DNA of 64,000 bases from Gammaproteobacteria bacterium. GTDB lineage: Bacteria; Pseudomonadota; Gammaproteobacteria; Enterobacterales; Alteromonadaceae. Shown piece by piece: positions 28,700 through 38,322 of the stretch. The DNA is taken from contig JAHKAA010000040.1 of the NCBI GenBank assembly GCA_018825965.1, forward strand, positions 1-64,000, written 5' to 3'. The stretch's first letter is position 1. Each line of letters opens with the position of its first letter. A model generated the notes under the pieces. That model searched no databases, was not told the origin of the DNA, and saw only the letters and a program-made list of their open reading frames with translations. The position numbers were made by a program, and so were the translations under genes.

Positions 28700-30721
28700 A
28701 TGACCCAAGCCTTACCTGTATTTAGTCAAATCGAACCCAGCCAGATCAAAGCCCGTGTCGAGCAGTTAATAGCCCTTTGTACTGCAGAGATCGAAGCTGT
28801 AGTAAAAGAGCCAAACCCAGGCTGGCAGTCTCTGATTGTGGCGCTTGAGGAAAACCAGGATGAGCTGGCTAAATTCTGGTCGCCTGTATCGCATTTAAAT
28901 TCAGTGAAAAACAGCCCTGAACTTCGTGAAGCTTATGAAAGCTGCCTGCCCTTGTTATCAGATTTCAGCACTTATGAGGGGCAGCACGAAGGTTTGTATC
29001 AGGCTTATTTAACGTTGTCGCACAGTACTGAATACACCACTTTAACCACAGCGCAGCAAAAAGTGATTCAAAACGCCTTACGTGATTTTAAGTTGTCCGG
29101 TATTGGCTTGTCGGATGAGAAAAAGCAGCGTTATGGTGAAATTCAAAGCCGTGCTTCTGATTTAGCCTCCAGCTTTTCCAACAATACGCTGGACGCCACT
29201 CAAGCCTGGTTCAAACATATTGAAGATGAAAGCCTGCTGGCAGGTTTGCCTGAAGATGCCAAATTGGCAGCGGCAGAAGCTGCGGCACAAAAAGAATTAT
29301 CCGGCTGGGTTTTTACGCTGGAGTTCCCAAGTTACATCGCCATTCTGACCTATGCTGACAATAGTGAATTACGTGCTGAGTTGTATCAGGCTTATTGCAC
29401 CCGTGCTTCTGATCAAGGCCCAACGGCGGGTCAGTTTGATAACACGGCCATTATTGAAGAAACCTTAGCACTTCGTCACGAACTGGCGCAGCTACTGGAT
29501 TTTAACAACGCGGCAGAAGAGTCACTGGCGACTAAAATGGCCGAAAGCCCGGCTCAGGTGCTGGAGTTTTTAGCTGATTTAGCCCGTCGTGCCAAGCCTC
29601 AGGCGCTGCAGGATCTGGCCGGGCTAAAAGCTTTTGTGAAGGCAGAGTTTGATGTCGATGAATTAAATGCCTGGGATGTCACTTATTACTCAGAGAAGTT
29701 AAAGCAAGCCAAATATTCCATTTCTGACGAAGCTTTGCGGCCTTATTTCCCTGAAACTAAAGTAGTGCCGGGTTTATTCAATGTGTTGAACAAGTTGTTT
29801 GGCATCAATGTGAAACAAAGAGAAGGCGTTGATGTCTGGCATCCGGATGTCAGCTTCTACGATATTTTTGATGCTAAAGGCGAGCTGCGTGGCAGTTTTT
29901 ATCTGGATTTATACGCCCGGGCGAAAAAGCGTGGTGGTGCCTGGATGGACGATTGTCAGGGCCGGCGCTGGAAAGCCGATGGCAGCCTGCAACACCCTGT
30001 GGCCTATTTAACCTGTAACTTTAATAAACCTGTAGGCGGTAAACCTGCGTTATTTACTCATGACGAAGTCGTCACTTTGTTCCATGAGTTTGGCCATGGT
30101 TTACACCATATGCTGACGCAAGTGGATGCATCAGCAGTGGCTGGGATCAGTGGTGTGGCCTGGGATGCAGTGGAATTGCCCAGCCAGTTTTTAGAGAATT
30201 GGTGCTGGCAGCCTGAAGCTTTAGCCTTAATCTCCGGTCATTATCAGACAGGTGAAGCTTTGCCACAGGATATGCTGGAGAAAATGCTGGCAGCGAAAAA
30301 CTTCCAATCTGCGTTGTTTTTAGTGCGTCAGCTGGAATTTGCTTTGTTTGACTTCCGTTTACATGCTGAATACGACCCTGCTTTGGGCGGCCGTGTGCAG
30401 CAAATTCTGGATGATGTACGCCAGCAGGTGTGCGTGATACTGCCGCCGCGCTTTAACCGCTTTCAGCATGGTTTCAGCCATATTTTTGCCGGTGGTTATG
30501 GTGCTGGTTATTACAGCTATTTATGGGCTGAAGTATTGTCTGCTGATGCCTTTGGCCGCTTTGAAGAAGAAGGTATTTTTAATGCGGCTGTGGGGCAGGA
30601 TTTTCTGCACTGCATTTTAGAAAAGGGCGGCAGTGCAGAACCTATGGAGCTGTTTAAAGCCTTCCGTGGTCGTGAACCATCCAATGCGGCATTATTGCGG
30701 CATATGGGCATCACAGCTTAA
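28700..30721 (+). CDS. prlC: Oligopeptidase A (M3 zinc metallopeptidase)
   Basis: A 673-residue cytoplasmic peptidase of the thimet oligopeptidase family, degrading short peptides including cleaved signal peptides. The zinc motif FHEFGHGLHHML has H462, E463 and H466; the third ligand follows in the helical region VELPSQFLENW. Length is standard. Three small genes follow in the same direction at short spacing. Confidence 0.95.
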   Translation: MTQALPVFSQIEPSQIKARVEQLIALCTAEIEAVVKEPNPGWQSLIVALEENQDELAKFWSPVSHLNSVKNSPELREAYESCLPLLSDFSTYEGQHEGLYQAYLTLSHSTEYTTLTTAQQKVIQNALRDFKLSGIGLSDEKKQRYGEIQSRASDLASSFSNNTLDATQAWFKHIEDESLLAGLPEDAKLAAAEAAAQKELSGWVFTLEFPSYIAILTYADNSELRAELYQAYCTRASDQGPTAGQFDNTAIIEETLALRHELAQLLDFNNAAEESLATKMAESPAQVLEFLADLARRAKPQALQDLAGLKAFVKAEFDVDELNAWDVTYYSEKLKQAKYSISDEALRPYFPETKVVPGLFNVLNKLFGINVKQREGVDVWHPDVSFYDIFDAKGELRGSFYLDLYARAKKRGGAWMDDCQGRRWKADGSLQHPVAYLTCNFNKPVGGKPALFTHDEVVTLFHEFGHGLHHMLTQVDASAVAGISGVAWDAVELPSQFLENWCWQPEALALISGHYQTGEALPQDMLEKMLAAKNFQSALFLVRQLEFALFDFRLHAEYDPALGGRVQQILDDVRQQVCVILPPRFNRFQHGFSHIFAGGYGAGYYSYLWAEVLSADAFGRFEEEGIFNAAVGQDFLHCILEKGGSAEPMELFKAFRGREPSNAALLRHMGITA

Positions 30722-30749
30722 AAGGCTTATACCTTTATAAAGAGGCGTT

Positions 30750-31172
30750 ATGAATAAATTTTTTCCTTATGTCCTGTTTGCGGCTATCTGTATCAGTACA
30801 GCCGCTTGTTCAGAATCTGAACCGCTTCAGGCTGTTCAGCCACAAGAGGGTGCTATGGATAAAAAAACGCAAATTCAGCAAGAAAGAGAGCAGATCAGGC
30901 AACTGATAGGGGATGCCAAAGCTTCAGATCCCTCTCAATGCAGAGTGCTTGCGCTCGGCCACAAAGCGTGTGGCGGGCCTGAAGCTTATGTGGCGTATTC
31001 GACTGAGCAGACAGATGAAGCTGAGCTGTTAAAGCTTGCTGAACAGTATAAAAATGCCCAACAGACCATGCAAAAGCAGGAAAGAATGTATTCGGACTGC
31101 GCTATTGTGCCGGAACCCAAGGTAGGGTGGGTGAATGGTTATTGTGTACTTGGGGCTGACAATGTTTTATAG
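30750..31172 (+). CDS. Small lipoprotein, function unknown
   Basis: 140 residues with a lipoprotein signal peptide ending in the lipobox STAAC (Cys20). The mature part is charged and helical (KKTQIQQEREQIRQLIGDA), with further Cys residues in SQCRVLALGHKACGG, YSDCAIV and GYCVLG that may form disulfides. It starts 28 bases after prlC and ends 12 bases before the glycosylase gene. I do not recognise a family. Confidence 0.75.
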   Translation: MNKFFPYVLFAAICISTAACSESEPLQAVQPQEGAMDKKTQIQQEREQIRQLIGDAKASDPSQCRVLALGHKACGGPEAYVAYSTEQTDEAELLKLAEQYKNAQQTMQKQERMYSDCAIVPEPKVGWVNGYCVLGADNVL

Positions 31173-31184
31173 AGAAAGCTGATC

Positions 31185-31886
31185 ATGTCCTATGCAGAAT
31201 CTTTTGCGGTTATTTTTCACAGAGCGGCTGAGCGCAAAGGGGGCAAAGCCGCATTGCAGGCTTTGTTATCTAAACCCCGGACTGCGGCTCAGTTAAGCCA
31301 ACTGACAGATGCTGAATGTTTAAGTGAATTCAGCAAAAAGATTTTTCAGTCCGGTTTTGTCTGGTCTGTGGTTGAAAAAAAGTGGCCGGGTTTTGAAGAA
31401 ATATTTTTTGGTTTTGAACCTGAAAAAATGCTGTTGATGAGTGACGAGATGCTGGCAGCTAAAGCCACAGATCCACGTATTATCCGCAACGCCACCAAAG
31501 TTTTTGCGATACGCGACAATGCGCTGATGATCCAGCAGGTGGCTGATCAATATGGCAGCTTTGGCGCCTTTTTAGCTCAGTGGCCGGGTGAAGACATTAT
31601 TGGTTTATGGGGTTATCTGAAAAAACACGGCTGTCGTTTAGGCGGCAATACCGGCGCTTATGCGCTTCGTATGCTGGGCAAAGATACCTTTATTATCAGC
31701 CAGGATTTAGAAGCTTACTTGCGTAACTTTGCTGTGATCGAAGGCGGTTTAACCAGCCAGAAAAACCAGAAAGCCATTCAACAGCAGTTTAACCTGTGGC
31801 AACAGGAATCTGGCTTAAGCCTGCAGGAAATCAGCAAAGTGGTGGCTTTTAGCTTTGGTGATAACCATGTAGGTCTGAAGATGTAG
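31185..31886 (+). CDS. DNA-3-methyladenine glycosylase I (Tag)-like protein
   Basis: A 233-residue protein of the helix-hairpin-helix glycosylase group: N-terminal ESFAVIFHRAAERKGG, LSEFSKKIFQSGFVWSVVEKKWP, and GYLKKHGCRLGGNTGAYALRMLGKD resembling the Tag core. It lacks the exact W/Y-H-D-x-E-W N-terminus and the Cys/His zinc-snap tail of E. coli Tag, so it belongs to the divergent Tag-like subfamily and its substrate is uncertain. It overlaps no gene; the preceding lipoprotein gene ends 12 bases upstream. Confidence 0.75.
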   Translation: MSYAESFAVIFHRAAERKGGKAALQALLSKPRTAAQLSQLTDAECLSEFSKKIFQSGFVWSVVEKKWPGFEEIFFGFEPEKMLLMSDEMLAAKATDPRIIRNATKVFAIRDNALMIQQVADQYGSFGAFLAQWPGEDIIGLWGYLKKHGCRLGGNTGAYALRMLGKDTFIISQDLEAYLRNFAVIEGGLTSQKNQKAIQQQFNLWQQESGLSLQEISKVVAFSFGDNHVGLKM

Positions 31887-32219
31887 TGTTAAGGGTCAAG
31901 GTCAAAGCATTGCCTCTTTTTGATAACTTGTTACACCACTACGGCCCTGGAAATACCCTGCACATAACTAAAAGTTAAACAATCAACCTTTCTACAGGGA
32001 CTGACTTGAGCTAAGACTGCCGTAAGTTCAGCTTTGACTGAGCATTTTAAGTATGAATAAAAAATTAGTTTTCGCAGCCTTAACGAGGCAGCACTCTGTG
32101 TAGTTCAAAGAAAAAGCTGTTGCTTAGTCACAGTTCAGAGGAACAGGGTCACTAAGGCTGCAAAATACTCAGGGATTAACCCTGACATGCTGTATCAGAC
32201 CAATCACAAGTGAAGTTGT
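31887..32219. other. Intergenic stretch without a convincing gene
   Basis: 333 bases. It contains a short frame at 32053-32103 (starting MNKKLVFAALTRQ) that looks like the beginning of a signal peptide cut off by a stop, and a weak hairpin at 32171-32187 (TCAGGG / CCCTGA). I see no RNA gene or strong terminator. Confidence 0.5.
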
Positions 32220-33287
32220 ATGAAAAAACTAAGCATTATTAAAACAATCACACTACTGTTCGTTCTGGTACTGATCTTTTATGGCTGCTTCGGCGGCTAT
32301 TGGTTTAGCAGTGAACAAGATCAGCAAGCCACTCAAAATCAGATTGAGCCTGAGCTGAACATCAGTAAGTCAGATTCAAAACACCAGTTAAGTGATATAA
32401 GTCATAACGCGCCCCTTCAGGCTGCACTGCCAGTGCAAAAAGATGCCGATACCACCAATAAAGGTAAAATGGATTATGATTCTGACTGGTGTATTGCGGC
32501 TAAAGACTTAAACCAGCAGGATATCGACTATTATCACCGCGAGCTTGAAGACTGGAATCTATCAAGTGGACGAATTTCTCCTCCGCTGCTCGATGGTTAT
32601 GGGGCTGATAGAAGTCAATATCTTGTACCTTATATGGCATCGACTTACGATGCACTTTGGCAACAAATTGAGAACGATAATGAATATGCCATGATTGCTG
32701 CCTTTGGCCGTTATGATTTTGATATCGAAAGCCAGCGTAAGATTGCACAACGACTGGTTGTTAAAGGCCACACAGGAACAGCGTTGTCGCACTTAGTCCA
32801 AATAGAGTTAAACAATGCTGAGATGATATACAAAAAGACAGGCCAAATGAATGCTGACATTGAAGAACATATTTACAAGGCACTGGCTTACACCGCATTC
32901 GGTATCAAACGTTTTGATTTAGACGCAGCTTTTACTTATATAATAATGGTCAGTTCAGCGGATTTTCCACCCGAACTGAAACCTCTTTATTCATTGGGTA
33001 AAGACAATAAAATCAATAATTATATCAATGAGCTGGAGGAACTCATCGATAAAGCGCGCACCATTGGAAATGTGATTATTGCACCACCAGACGAAGGTCC
33101 CAAAGCCGCAAAACATGATTTTGAAACCTCCCTCGCTTATTTATCCCGAGCCTACGGTTATGAACTTCAGGCCCTCAAAGGCGTGCTGCCTGATACCACT
33201 GGCGCTATGTTGGAAGCTTCTGAATGTGTACAAAAGCAAATGGAATTTTTTGGTGACTTAGAGCGCGGCCGCTCCAGAGCAAAATAA
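32220..33287 (+). CDS. Membrane-anchored hypothetical protein with Sel1-like helical region
   Basis: 355 residues. An N-terminal hydrophobic segment (IKTITLLFVLVLIFYGCFGGYW) serves as signal or anchor; Cys at FYGC is not a good lipobox because of the Tyr. A low-complexity polar linker follows, then helices with alternating Ala/Leu (YMASTYDALWQQI, YIYKALAYTAFGIKR) suggesting TPR/Sel1-type repeats. Function unknown. Similar in plan, but not clearly in sequence, to the minus-strand gene at 35756-36670. Confidence 0.7.
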   Translation: MKKLSIIKTITLLFVLVLIFYGCFGGYWFSSEQDQQATQNQIEPELNISKSDSKHQLSDISHNAPLQAALPVQKDADTTNKGKMDYDSDWCIAAKDLNQQDIDYYHRELEDWNLSSGRISPPLLDGYGADRSQYLVPYMASTYDALWQQIENDNEYAMIAAFGRYDFDIESQRKIAQRLVVKGHTGTALSHLVQIELNNAEMIYKKTGQMNADIEEHIYKALAYTAFGIKRFDLDAAFTYIIMVSSADFPPELKPLYSLGKDNKINNYINELEELIDKARTIGNVIIAPPDEGPKAAKHDFETSLAYLSRAYGYELQALKGVLPDTTGAMLEASECVQKQMEFFGDLERGRSRAK

Positions 33288-33434
33288 GGTGTAGCACAAA
33301 GCCGCTGGCAGGCTACCTCAGAGTCAGTTACTGAGGGAGGTGCCACACAAATCTGATATAAAGTCCCTATCACCTTTCGCTTTTATTCCAGTCAGCGCAA
33401 GGCATAAATCTGAGGGTCTGTTCTGAATGGAGCT

Positions 33435-33455
33435 ATACCTATGCTGCATAGGTAT
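33435..33455. repeat. Perfect 9-bp inverted repeat upstream of rsmJ
   Basis: Arms ATACCTATG and CATAGGTAT around the loop CTG, in the 281-base gap before rsmJ. There is no T tract, so it is not an ordinary terminator; it may be an operator or a transcript hairpin. Confidence 0.55.
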
Positions 33456-33568
33456 GAAAACATAACCTGTTTTTGAAATTAATCTGATCTGCCCCCATTT
33501 TTTATATGCTGTTTGGCAGGTAAACTAGTTACAGTTTTATGATTGAATCGAAAAGTTAAAGTGACGCT

Positions 33569-34324
33569 ATGTCCAGCACCTGTTATTTAGTCCAGCCCGA
33601 TTTTCCCCCTGAACTGGCTGAAAGCCTGCAACAGCAGTTTGGTTTGCAAGCCACAGATTCGCCCCAGGGCTGGTATTTATGCTGGACTGGCGATGCTTTG
33701 GTGTTGCGTAACACTGAACTAAATAAACAAGGCGATATACTGGTCGACTTTGCCAGTGGTGCCGCAACCTACAGACGTAAGTTTGGTGGCGGTAAAAGTG
33801 AAGCCATAGCTAAAGCTGTGGGCCTCACCAAAAAGCCGGGTTTAACTGTAGTAGATGCAACAGCAGGTTTAGGCCGTGATGCCTTAGTGCTTGCCAGCTT
33901 AGGCGCTAAAGTCACTTTAGTGGAGCGACAGCCTGCTGTGGCGGCTTTATTGGCCGATGGCTTGCGTCGTGCAGCCCTTGATCCTGAATTAGCTCATTGG
34001 TTGCCTGAACGTATGCAATTGGTTTTTGCTCCATCGCAGCAGGCATTAACCCAATTACCATCACCGGACGTAGTGTATTTAGACCCAATGTTTCCGGCTC
34101 GTGAAAAGTCGGCTTTGGTAAAAAAAGAAATGCAGGCTTTTCATCAGGTGGTAGGCACAGATGACGACGCAGATGCATTGTTTCCTTTGGCCTGGCAACT
34201 GGCTAGCAAAAGAGTAGTGGTAAAACGGCCTGGTTATGCTGAATTTTTAGCCGGGCAAAAACCCAGCATGCAAATCGAAGGAAAAAACAACAGATTTGAT
34301 GTTTATGTCAAAGCAGCTCTCTAA
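33569..34324 (+). CDS. rsmJ: 16S rRNA (guanine-1516-N2)-methyltransferase
   Basis: A 251-residue SAM-dependent enzyme. N-terminal region with LVDFASGAATYRRKFGGGKSEAIAKAVG, the SAM motif VVDATAGLGRDALVLASLGA, acidic VTLVERQP, and the catalytic VVYLDPMFP; the FGGG...AKA and DPMFP patterns are characteristic of RsmJ. It modifies G1516 of 16S rRNA in the cytoplasm. The peroxiredoxin gene follows after 18 bases. Confidence 0.93.
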   Translation: MSSTCYLVQPDFPPELAESLQQQFGLQATDSPQGWYLCWTGDALVLRNTELNKQGDILVDFASGAATYRRKFGGGKSEAIAKAVGLTKKPGLTVVDATAGLGRDALVLASLGAKVTLVERQPAVAALLADGLRRAALDPELAHWLPERMQLVFAPSQQALTQLPSPDVVYLDPMFPAREKSALVKKEMQAFHQVVGTDDDADALFPLAWQLASKRVVVKRPGYAEFLAGQKPSMQIEGKNNRFDVYVKAAL

Positions 34325-34342
34325 TAAATTAAGGATAAATTT

Positions 34343-34816
34343 ATGATCAAAATTGGCGATACCTTACCTGATGTAACCTTTGCGCGTTTAACCGACAATG
34401 GTCCTGTGAACCTGACTACGGCTGAAGTCTTTAAAGGCGAAAAAGTGGTGTTATTTGCAGTGCCTGGCGCTTTCACGCCCACCTGCAGTGCAGCTCATTT
34501 ACCTGGTTTTATAGAACTGGCGCAGCAATTTTTTGATAAAGGTGTGGATCGTATTATCTGTACCTCGGTCAATGATGCTTATGTGATGGATGCCTGGGGC
34601 AAAGCTCATAACGCTACCGATATCGTATTTTTAGCTGATGGTGCCGGCAAGTTTGCCAAAGCTATTGGTTTAGATGTGGAGACCGGTGATTTTGGTGGCG
34701 TGCGTTCAAAACGTTATGCAATGGTGGTCGACAATGCGGTAGTGACTGCGCTGAATGTCGATGAACCGAAACAGTTTGAAGTTAGTAAAGCTGAAGTGAT
34801 GGTAGAGCTGGTTTAA
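34343..34816 (+). CDS. Peroxiredoxin, Prx5/AhpC-TSA (redoxin) family
   Basis: A 157-residue thiol peroxidase. The peroxidatic motif is PGAFTPTCSAAHLPGF, with Cys near residue 49, typical of the Prx5 group, and the fold continues through ICTSVNDAYVMDAWGKA. No fused glutaredoxin domain is present, so reduction likely uses glutathione/glutaredoxin or thioredoxin in trans. AGGAT precedes the ATG. Confidence 0.9.
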   Translation: MIKIGDTLPDVTFARLTDNGPVNLTTAEVFKGEKVVLFAVPGAFTPTCSAAHLPGFIELAQQFFDKGVDRIICTSVNDAYVMDAWGKAHNATDIVFLADGAGKFAKAIGLDVETGDFGGVRSKRYAMVVDNAVVTALNVDEPKQFEVSKAEVMVELV

Positions 34817-34829
34817 GCCAGCTCTTTAG

Positions 34830-35651
34830 TCAGGCCAGTGAAATACTTTTTGGTAAGGTCACATAGGCCATCACCGCACTATCACGAATGCTTGGATCTT
34901 GCTCATAGTGCTTAGCGCGATAGGCCTGACAATACTCAACAGCATCACCTTGCTGGTGCAAAAAATCACTGTGATTGACCTGGGATAGCACCTGTTGCCA
35001 GCCAATGACAGCTTGTTTGGGGGGCGCAGGCAGTGTTAATAAAATGCGTTCTGAGGCTGAAAACTGACTTGTTGTGGCGACGGCCAGCATGTTGTCCGTG
35101 GCTTCTCCTAGCCAGCAAGTGCCATCTTTTGAGACATATAGCAAAGGCATATAAGGTGCCAAAGCAGGGCAGATATCATTGCGATAGACTTCCACTTCCC
35201 AGTAAGTGCGGGCTACCGATATAAACTGCTCAAAACTGGTGACTTCAGCAAAACCAGAGCTGGCTAAAGGTAATACCTCAATGCGTGGCTTATTTGGATT
35301 GACTGTGTCATTGGATACATCCAGATACCAGTCCCCAACAGACATAGCGTTTTGAAAATAGACACCCCGCAAAGCGCCCCATATTTTTTTCAGGCTCTTC
35401 CCTTTGGCCAACTGGTCGCGGATTAATAGCAGTCCGGGTTCTGTTGCTTGTGGAAGTTGTTGTTGTAGCTGCATAAATACAGCATCCCGTATTTCTTTGC
35501 AGCGCCCTAACGGGTAGATCTTAGTGCCGAGATAGGGATAACGTGGAACCAGCTCTAAATCGACCTGCAGACGTAAACGGGCCAAATCTGCCACTACGGC
35601 GTTGATCTGCTCATTATCCCATTGCATGTTTTCATTTTGTGTAGGGTTCAT
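34830..35651 (-). CDS. Conserved-looking hypothetical protein
   Basis: A 273-residue soluble protein with no signal peptide or TM segment. The first half has VDLELVPRYPYLGTKIYPLGRCKEIRD and GKSLKKIWGALRGVYFQNAMSVGDWYLDVSND; the second has YWEVEVYRNDICPALAPYMPLLYVSKDG. It resembles enzyme-like cytosolic proteins but I cannot assign a family. An ATG at residue 9 (MQW) is an alternative start; no clear ribosome-binding site helps decide. Convergent with the peroxiredoxin gene. Confidence 0.7.
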   Translation of the reverse strand: MNPTQNENMQWDNEQINAVVADLARLRLQVDLELVPRYPYLGTKIYPLGRCKEIRDAVFMQLQQQLPQATEPGLLLIRDQLAKGKSLKKIWGALRGVYFQNAMSVGDWYLDVSNDTVNPNKPRIEVLPLASSGFAEVTSFEQFISVARTYWEVEVYRNDICPALAPYMPLLYVSKDGTCWLGEATDNMLAVATTSQFSASERILLTLPAPPKQAVIGWQQVLSQVNHSDFLHQQGDAVEYCQAYRAKHYEQDPSIRDSAVMAYVTLPKSISLA

Positions 35652-35755
35652 ATTCTGCTAAGTACCTGATTTTTTAATAAAGCGCCATAGATATAACACA
35701 ATACAACACTAGTTTGACTATGTTTCAAAGCCAACAAATTGACAGCGCAGATTGA

Positions 35756-36670
35756 TCATGGCAAATACAAGGTACCATTTGCCTTGATGATAGCGAACCA
35801 CTGCTGTGACAAAGCAAGGGCTTGTTCAATCTGCTCCGGGCTCAGTTCAGAATGGCGGCGTTGCAGAAACCATGAGTATCTGCTTTGCAATTCATTGTCG
35901 TCTGTCAGCTCCAGGATCAGATGGTTTAACGCATAGGACTTAGCGCGACCCTGTTCGCCATAGTTTTGTGAGTGAAACATATTCGACAGTCTGATCAGTG
36001 CTCTGATGCTGCCGTGCCGGGATGCGGACTCCAATAAAAACAGCTGTAGCTGAATAAAGTCCTCCCGCTTTTGGATATAAGCGTCGCGTTCAAGATCTGT
36101 TGCGCCAGCCAATTTCATAAAGAGCTCTGGCGTAATTGTGGCCATCTCCTCCTGAGCTGCTACATAACCGGCTTTGGCGGCACTTTCTAAATAAGCGTAA
36201 AACTCATCACGTTGCTGCTGATTTATTCCTGCACAAAACTCATAACGTTCTTTGATGTCAGCTATGGCAACACCATCGTCTTTATACTCATAGGCTTGTT
36301 GCAAACGAGCGTCTAAGTCGGTTTCATCCAGTGGAGCCGTGCTACAAAACCTTAAGTTCATTGCCAGCATATAAGCAGCTTGCAGATCGCCTTGGTCTGC
36401 CCGATTTTTCAGTCTGGTGTGCTGAGTTTGCAAAGGCTGGTCCAGTTTCCAGTCAGTTCGTTCAATAACGACCATCTGTTCCACTGGTTCCGGCGCCGCA
36501 GGACTGGAATTGGGTTTTGTGACTACTTCCGATCCCAGGGCTAAAGGAGTTGGGTTGGGTTCTTGAATATCGGAAATTTGCTGAGGCTGAGTACTGCTGC
36601 TATTAGTGGCTATAAAAACCAGGCCGCCACATATCAGCAACACTAAGGACAAAGCTAATAGTTTTCGCAT
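35756..36670 (-). CDS. Periplasmic or membrane-anchored Sel1-like hypothetical protein
   Basis: 304 residues: an N-terminal signal/anchor (LLALSLVLLICGGLVFIATN), a Pro/Ser/Gln-rich linker, then helical repeats with Ala-Gly pairs (LKNRADQGDLQAAYMLAMNL; LESAAKAGYVAAQEEMA; LLESASRHGSIRALIRLSNMF) of the Sel1/TPR type. Such repeats mediate protein contacts; the partner is unknown. It lies 32 bases before the gmhB stop and is likely a separate unit. Confidence 0.75.
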   Translation of the reverse strand: MRKLLALSLVLLICGGLVFIATNSSSTQPQQISDIQEPNPTPLALGSEVVTKPNSSPAAPEPVEQMVVIERTDWKLDQPLQTQHTRLKNRADQGDLQAAYMLAMNLRFCSTAPLDETDLDARLQQAYEYKDDGVAIADIKERYEFCAGINQQQRDEFYAYLESAAKAGYVAAQEEMATITPELFMKLAGATDLERDAYIQKREDFIQLQLFLLESASRHGSIRALIRLSNMFHSQNYGEQGRAKSYALNHLILELTDDNELQSRYSWFLQRRHSELSPEQIEQALALSQQWFAIIKANGTLYLP

Positions 36671-36702
36671 TACATTCCTTGTAAAAGTTCAGGCCCGTAA
36701 CC

Positions 36703-37260
36703 TTAGTTCACCACTAATTCCAAAGCCGCTTTTATCGAAGGCCAGACTTCATCTGCGCTAGCCTGGTCTTCTGTTGTCAGGCTTTGACCAGACAACACCA
36801 ATACTTTACGGCCAACACCAGCAGCTTGGGCTGCCTGCATATCGGCTTTTTTATCGCCCAGCATCAGGCTTTGGCCTGGATCAATCTGATATTTTTCTAT
36901 AGCTTGCAGCAACATGCCTGGGGCTGGTTTACGGCAATCGCAGTCGGTTTGATAAGGCGGCTGGGCATTCACCGGGTGATGAGGGCAAAAAAATACGTCA
37001 GTGATAAAGACACCATGCGACTCAAACTGAGCTTTCATCCAGTCGGTTAACGCATGAAACTGCTGCTCATTGTAATAACCGCGGCCTATACCGGATTGAT
37101 TAGTCACTACTATCAGTAAATAACCCTGCTGCTGCAAATGGCGGCAAGCGTCAAACACACCCTCGATAAACTCGAATTGCGAAGGCTCACTGACATAACC
37201 ATGGTCGACATTAATCACGCCATCGCGGTCTAAGAAAGCCGCTTTATGTAGTCCGCTCAT
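36703..37260 (-). CDS. gmhB: D-glycero-beta-D-manno-heptose-1,7-bisphosphate 7-phosphatase
   Basis: A 185-residue HAD-superfamily phosphatase: FLDRDGVINVDHGYV (nucleophile Asp and acid Asp), VVTNQSGIGRGYY, the zinc-binding CPHHP...CDCRKP cluster, and MLGDKKADMQAA. It removes the 7-phosphate in ADP-heptose synthesis for LPS. ATGA overlap with the upstream heptosyltransferase gene implies co-translation. Confidence 0.95.
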   Translation of the reverse strand: MSGLHKAAFLDRDGVINVDHGYVSEPSQFEFIEGVFDACRHLQQQGYLLIVVTNQSGIGRGYYNEQQFHALTDWMKAQFESHGVFITDVFFCPHHPVNAQPPYQTDCDCRKPAPGMLLQAIEKYQIDPGQSLMLGDKKADMQAAQAAGVGRKVLVLSGQSLTTEDQASADEVWPSIKAALELVVN

Positions 37261-38321
37261 AACTGCTGCTCTGCCACTACTTTATCGAACATGGCGGTGA
37301 CAGCTTCTACAGCTATTTTTTGCATAATATTGCTGCCTTTTACCCGGGTGCCCCACTTGAGTTCTGCTGCCGTTTTGCCCTGCTGTTCCAGTAAGGATTG
37401 GTGATAAACCTCAACCACATACTGACGGAATAAATAAGGACCAGTGCGATCCGGATTGCTGTGGCCATACAAACCTATGACCGGAGTGCCAACAGCCACT
37501 GCCATATGAGTAGGGCCAGTGTCTGGTGCCAGCACTAGACTGGCATGTTTTAACAAAGCCAGCAGCTGTTTTAAATTGGTTTTGCCGGTCAGATCTGTGA
37601 TCTGGTGTTGTGCCGATGCCAAAATGGCCTGACTTAAGTTCCGCTCCAGCTCTGTAGGGCCACCAGATAAAATCACCGCAAAACCTTTGGACTGAGCATA
37701 ATCGGCCAAGGCGGCATAACGTTCTGGCAACCAGTTGCGCTCCGCTTTAGAAGCAGCAGGGCTGATAATCAATACTCTGGAGTTGCCAATAGCTGCAAGT
37801 TGCTCTTTAGCCCATAATTCGTCGGCTGCCGGAATTGGTAATTTCCATGTAGGAGTTTTGCCAAGCTCTTGCTCTGATACCCCAATAGCTTTAGCAAACT
37901 GGCGAAAACCATCCAGCACATGGCTGCGTGGCGCAGGCTCTATACGATGGCGCATAAAAAGCGCATGTAACTCTTTGGCTGTGTGCCAGTCAAAACCAAT
38001 TTTTTTGCGCGCTTTGATACAAAGTGAAGCGACATTAGCGCGAAAGGCCACCTGCATATGCAGCAGCACATCAAAATAGTCGTTTTTTAAATCCTGCTTT
38101 AGCTGGCTGTAGGCTGCTTTACCCAGCTTTTTATCAAAGACGACAAAACGTACACCAGGCAAGCCTTCCAGCAAGCGGGCTTCCACTTTGCCGATGATCC
38201 AGGTTATTTGCGCTTGTGGATGCTGGCGCTGAATAGATTGCACTACAGAGACCGCATTGCAGACATCACCAATAGCGGATAAACGCAGAATACAAATGGA
38301 CTTCAAGTCTTGTGCTGACAA
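37257..38321 (-). CDS. Glycosyltransferase family 9, ADP-heptose:LPS heptosyltransferase type
   Basis: 354 residues, GT-B fold. N-terminal ICILRLSAIGDVCNAVSVVQSIQ is the family 9 signature; the C-terminal half has LIISPAASKAERNWLPERYA and LVLAPDTGPTHMAVAVGTPVIGLYG, which bind the ADP-heptose. It adds heptose to the LPS inner core; which position (WaaC, WaaF or WaaQ type) is not clear. The start is a TTG one base after hldE, with AGGGA about ten bases upstream, and the stop overlaps gmhB. Confidence 0.88.
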   Translation of the reverse strand: MSAQDLKSICILRLSAIGDVCNAVSVVQSIQRQHPQAQITWIIGKVEARLLEGLPGVRFVVFDKKLGKAAYSQLKQDLKNDYFDVLLHMQVAFRANVASLCIKARKKIGFDWHTAKELHALFMRHRIEPAPRSHVLDGFRQFAKAIGVSEQELGKTPTWKLPIPAADELWAKEQLAAIGNSRVLIISPAASKAERNWLPERYAALADYAQSKGFAVILSGGPTELERNLSQAILASAQHQITDLTGKTNLKQLLALLKHASLVLAPDTGPTHMAVAVGTPVIGLYGHSNPDRTGPYLFRQYVVEVYHQSLLEQQGKTAAELKWGTRVKGSNIMQKIAVEAVTAMFDKVVAEQQL

Positions 38322-38322
38322 A

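Noticed and set aside
32053..32103. 16-residue frame beginning like a signal peptide
   Set aside because: Too short, no ribosome-binding site of note; probably chance or a relic.
32220..36670. The two Sel1-like proteins as a duplicated pair
   Set aside because: They share the general plan (anchor, linker, helices) but I see no convincing sequence similarity.
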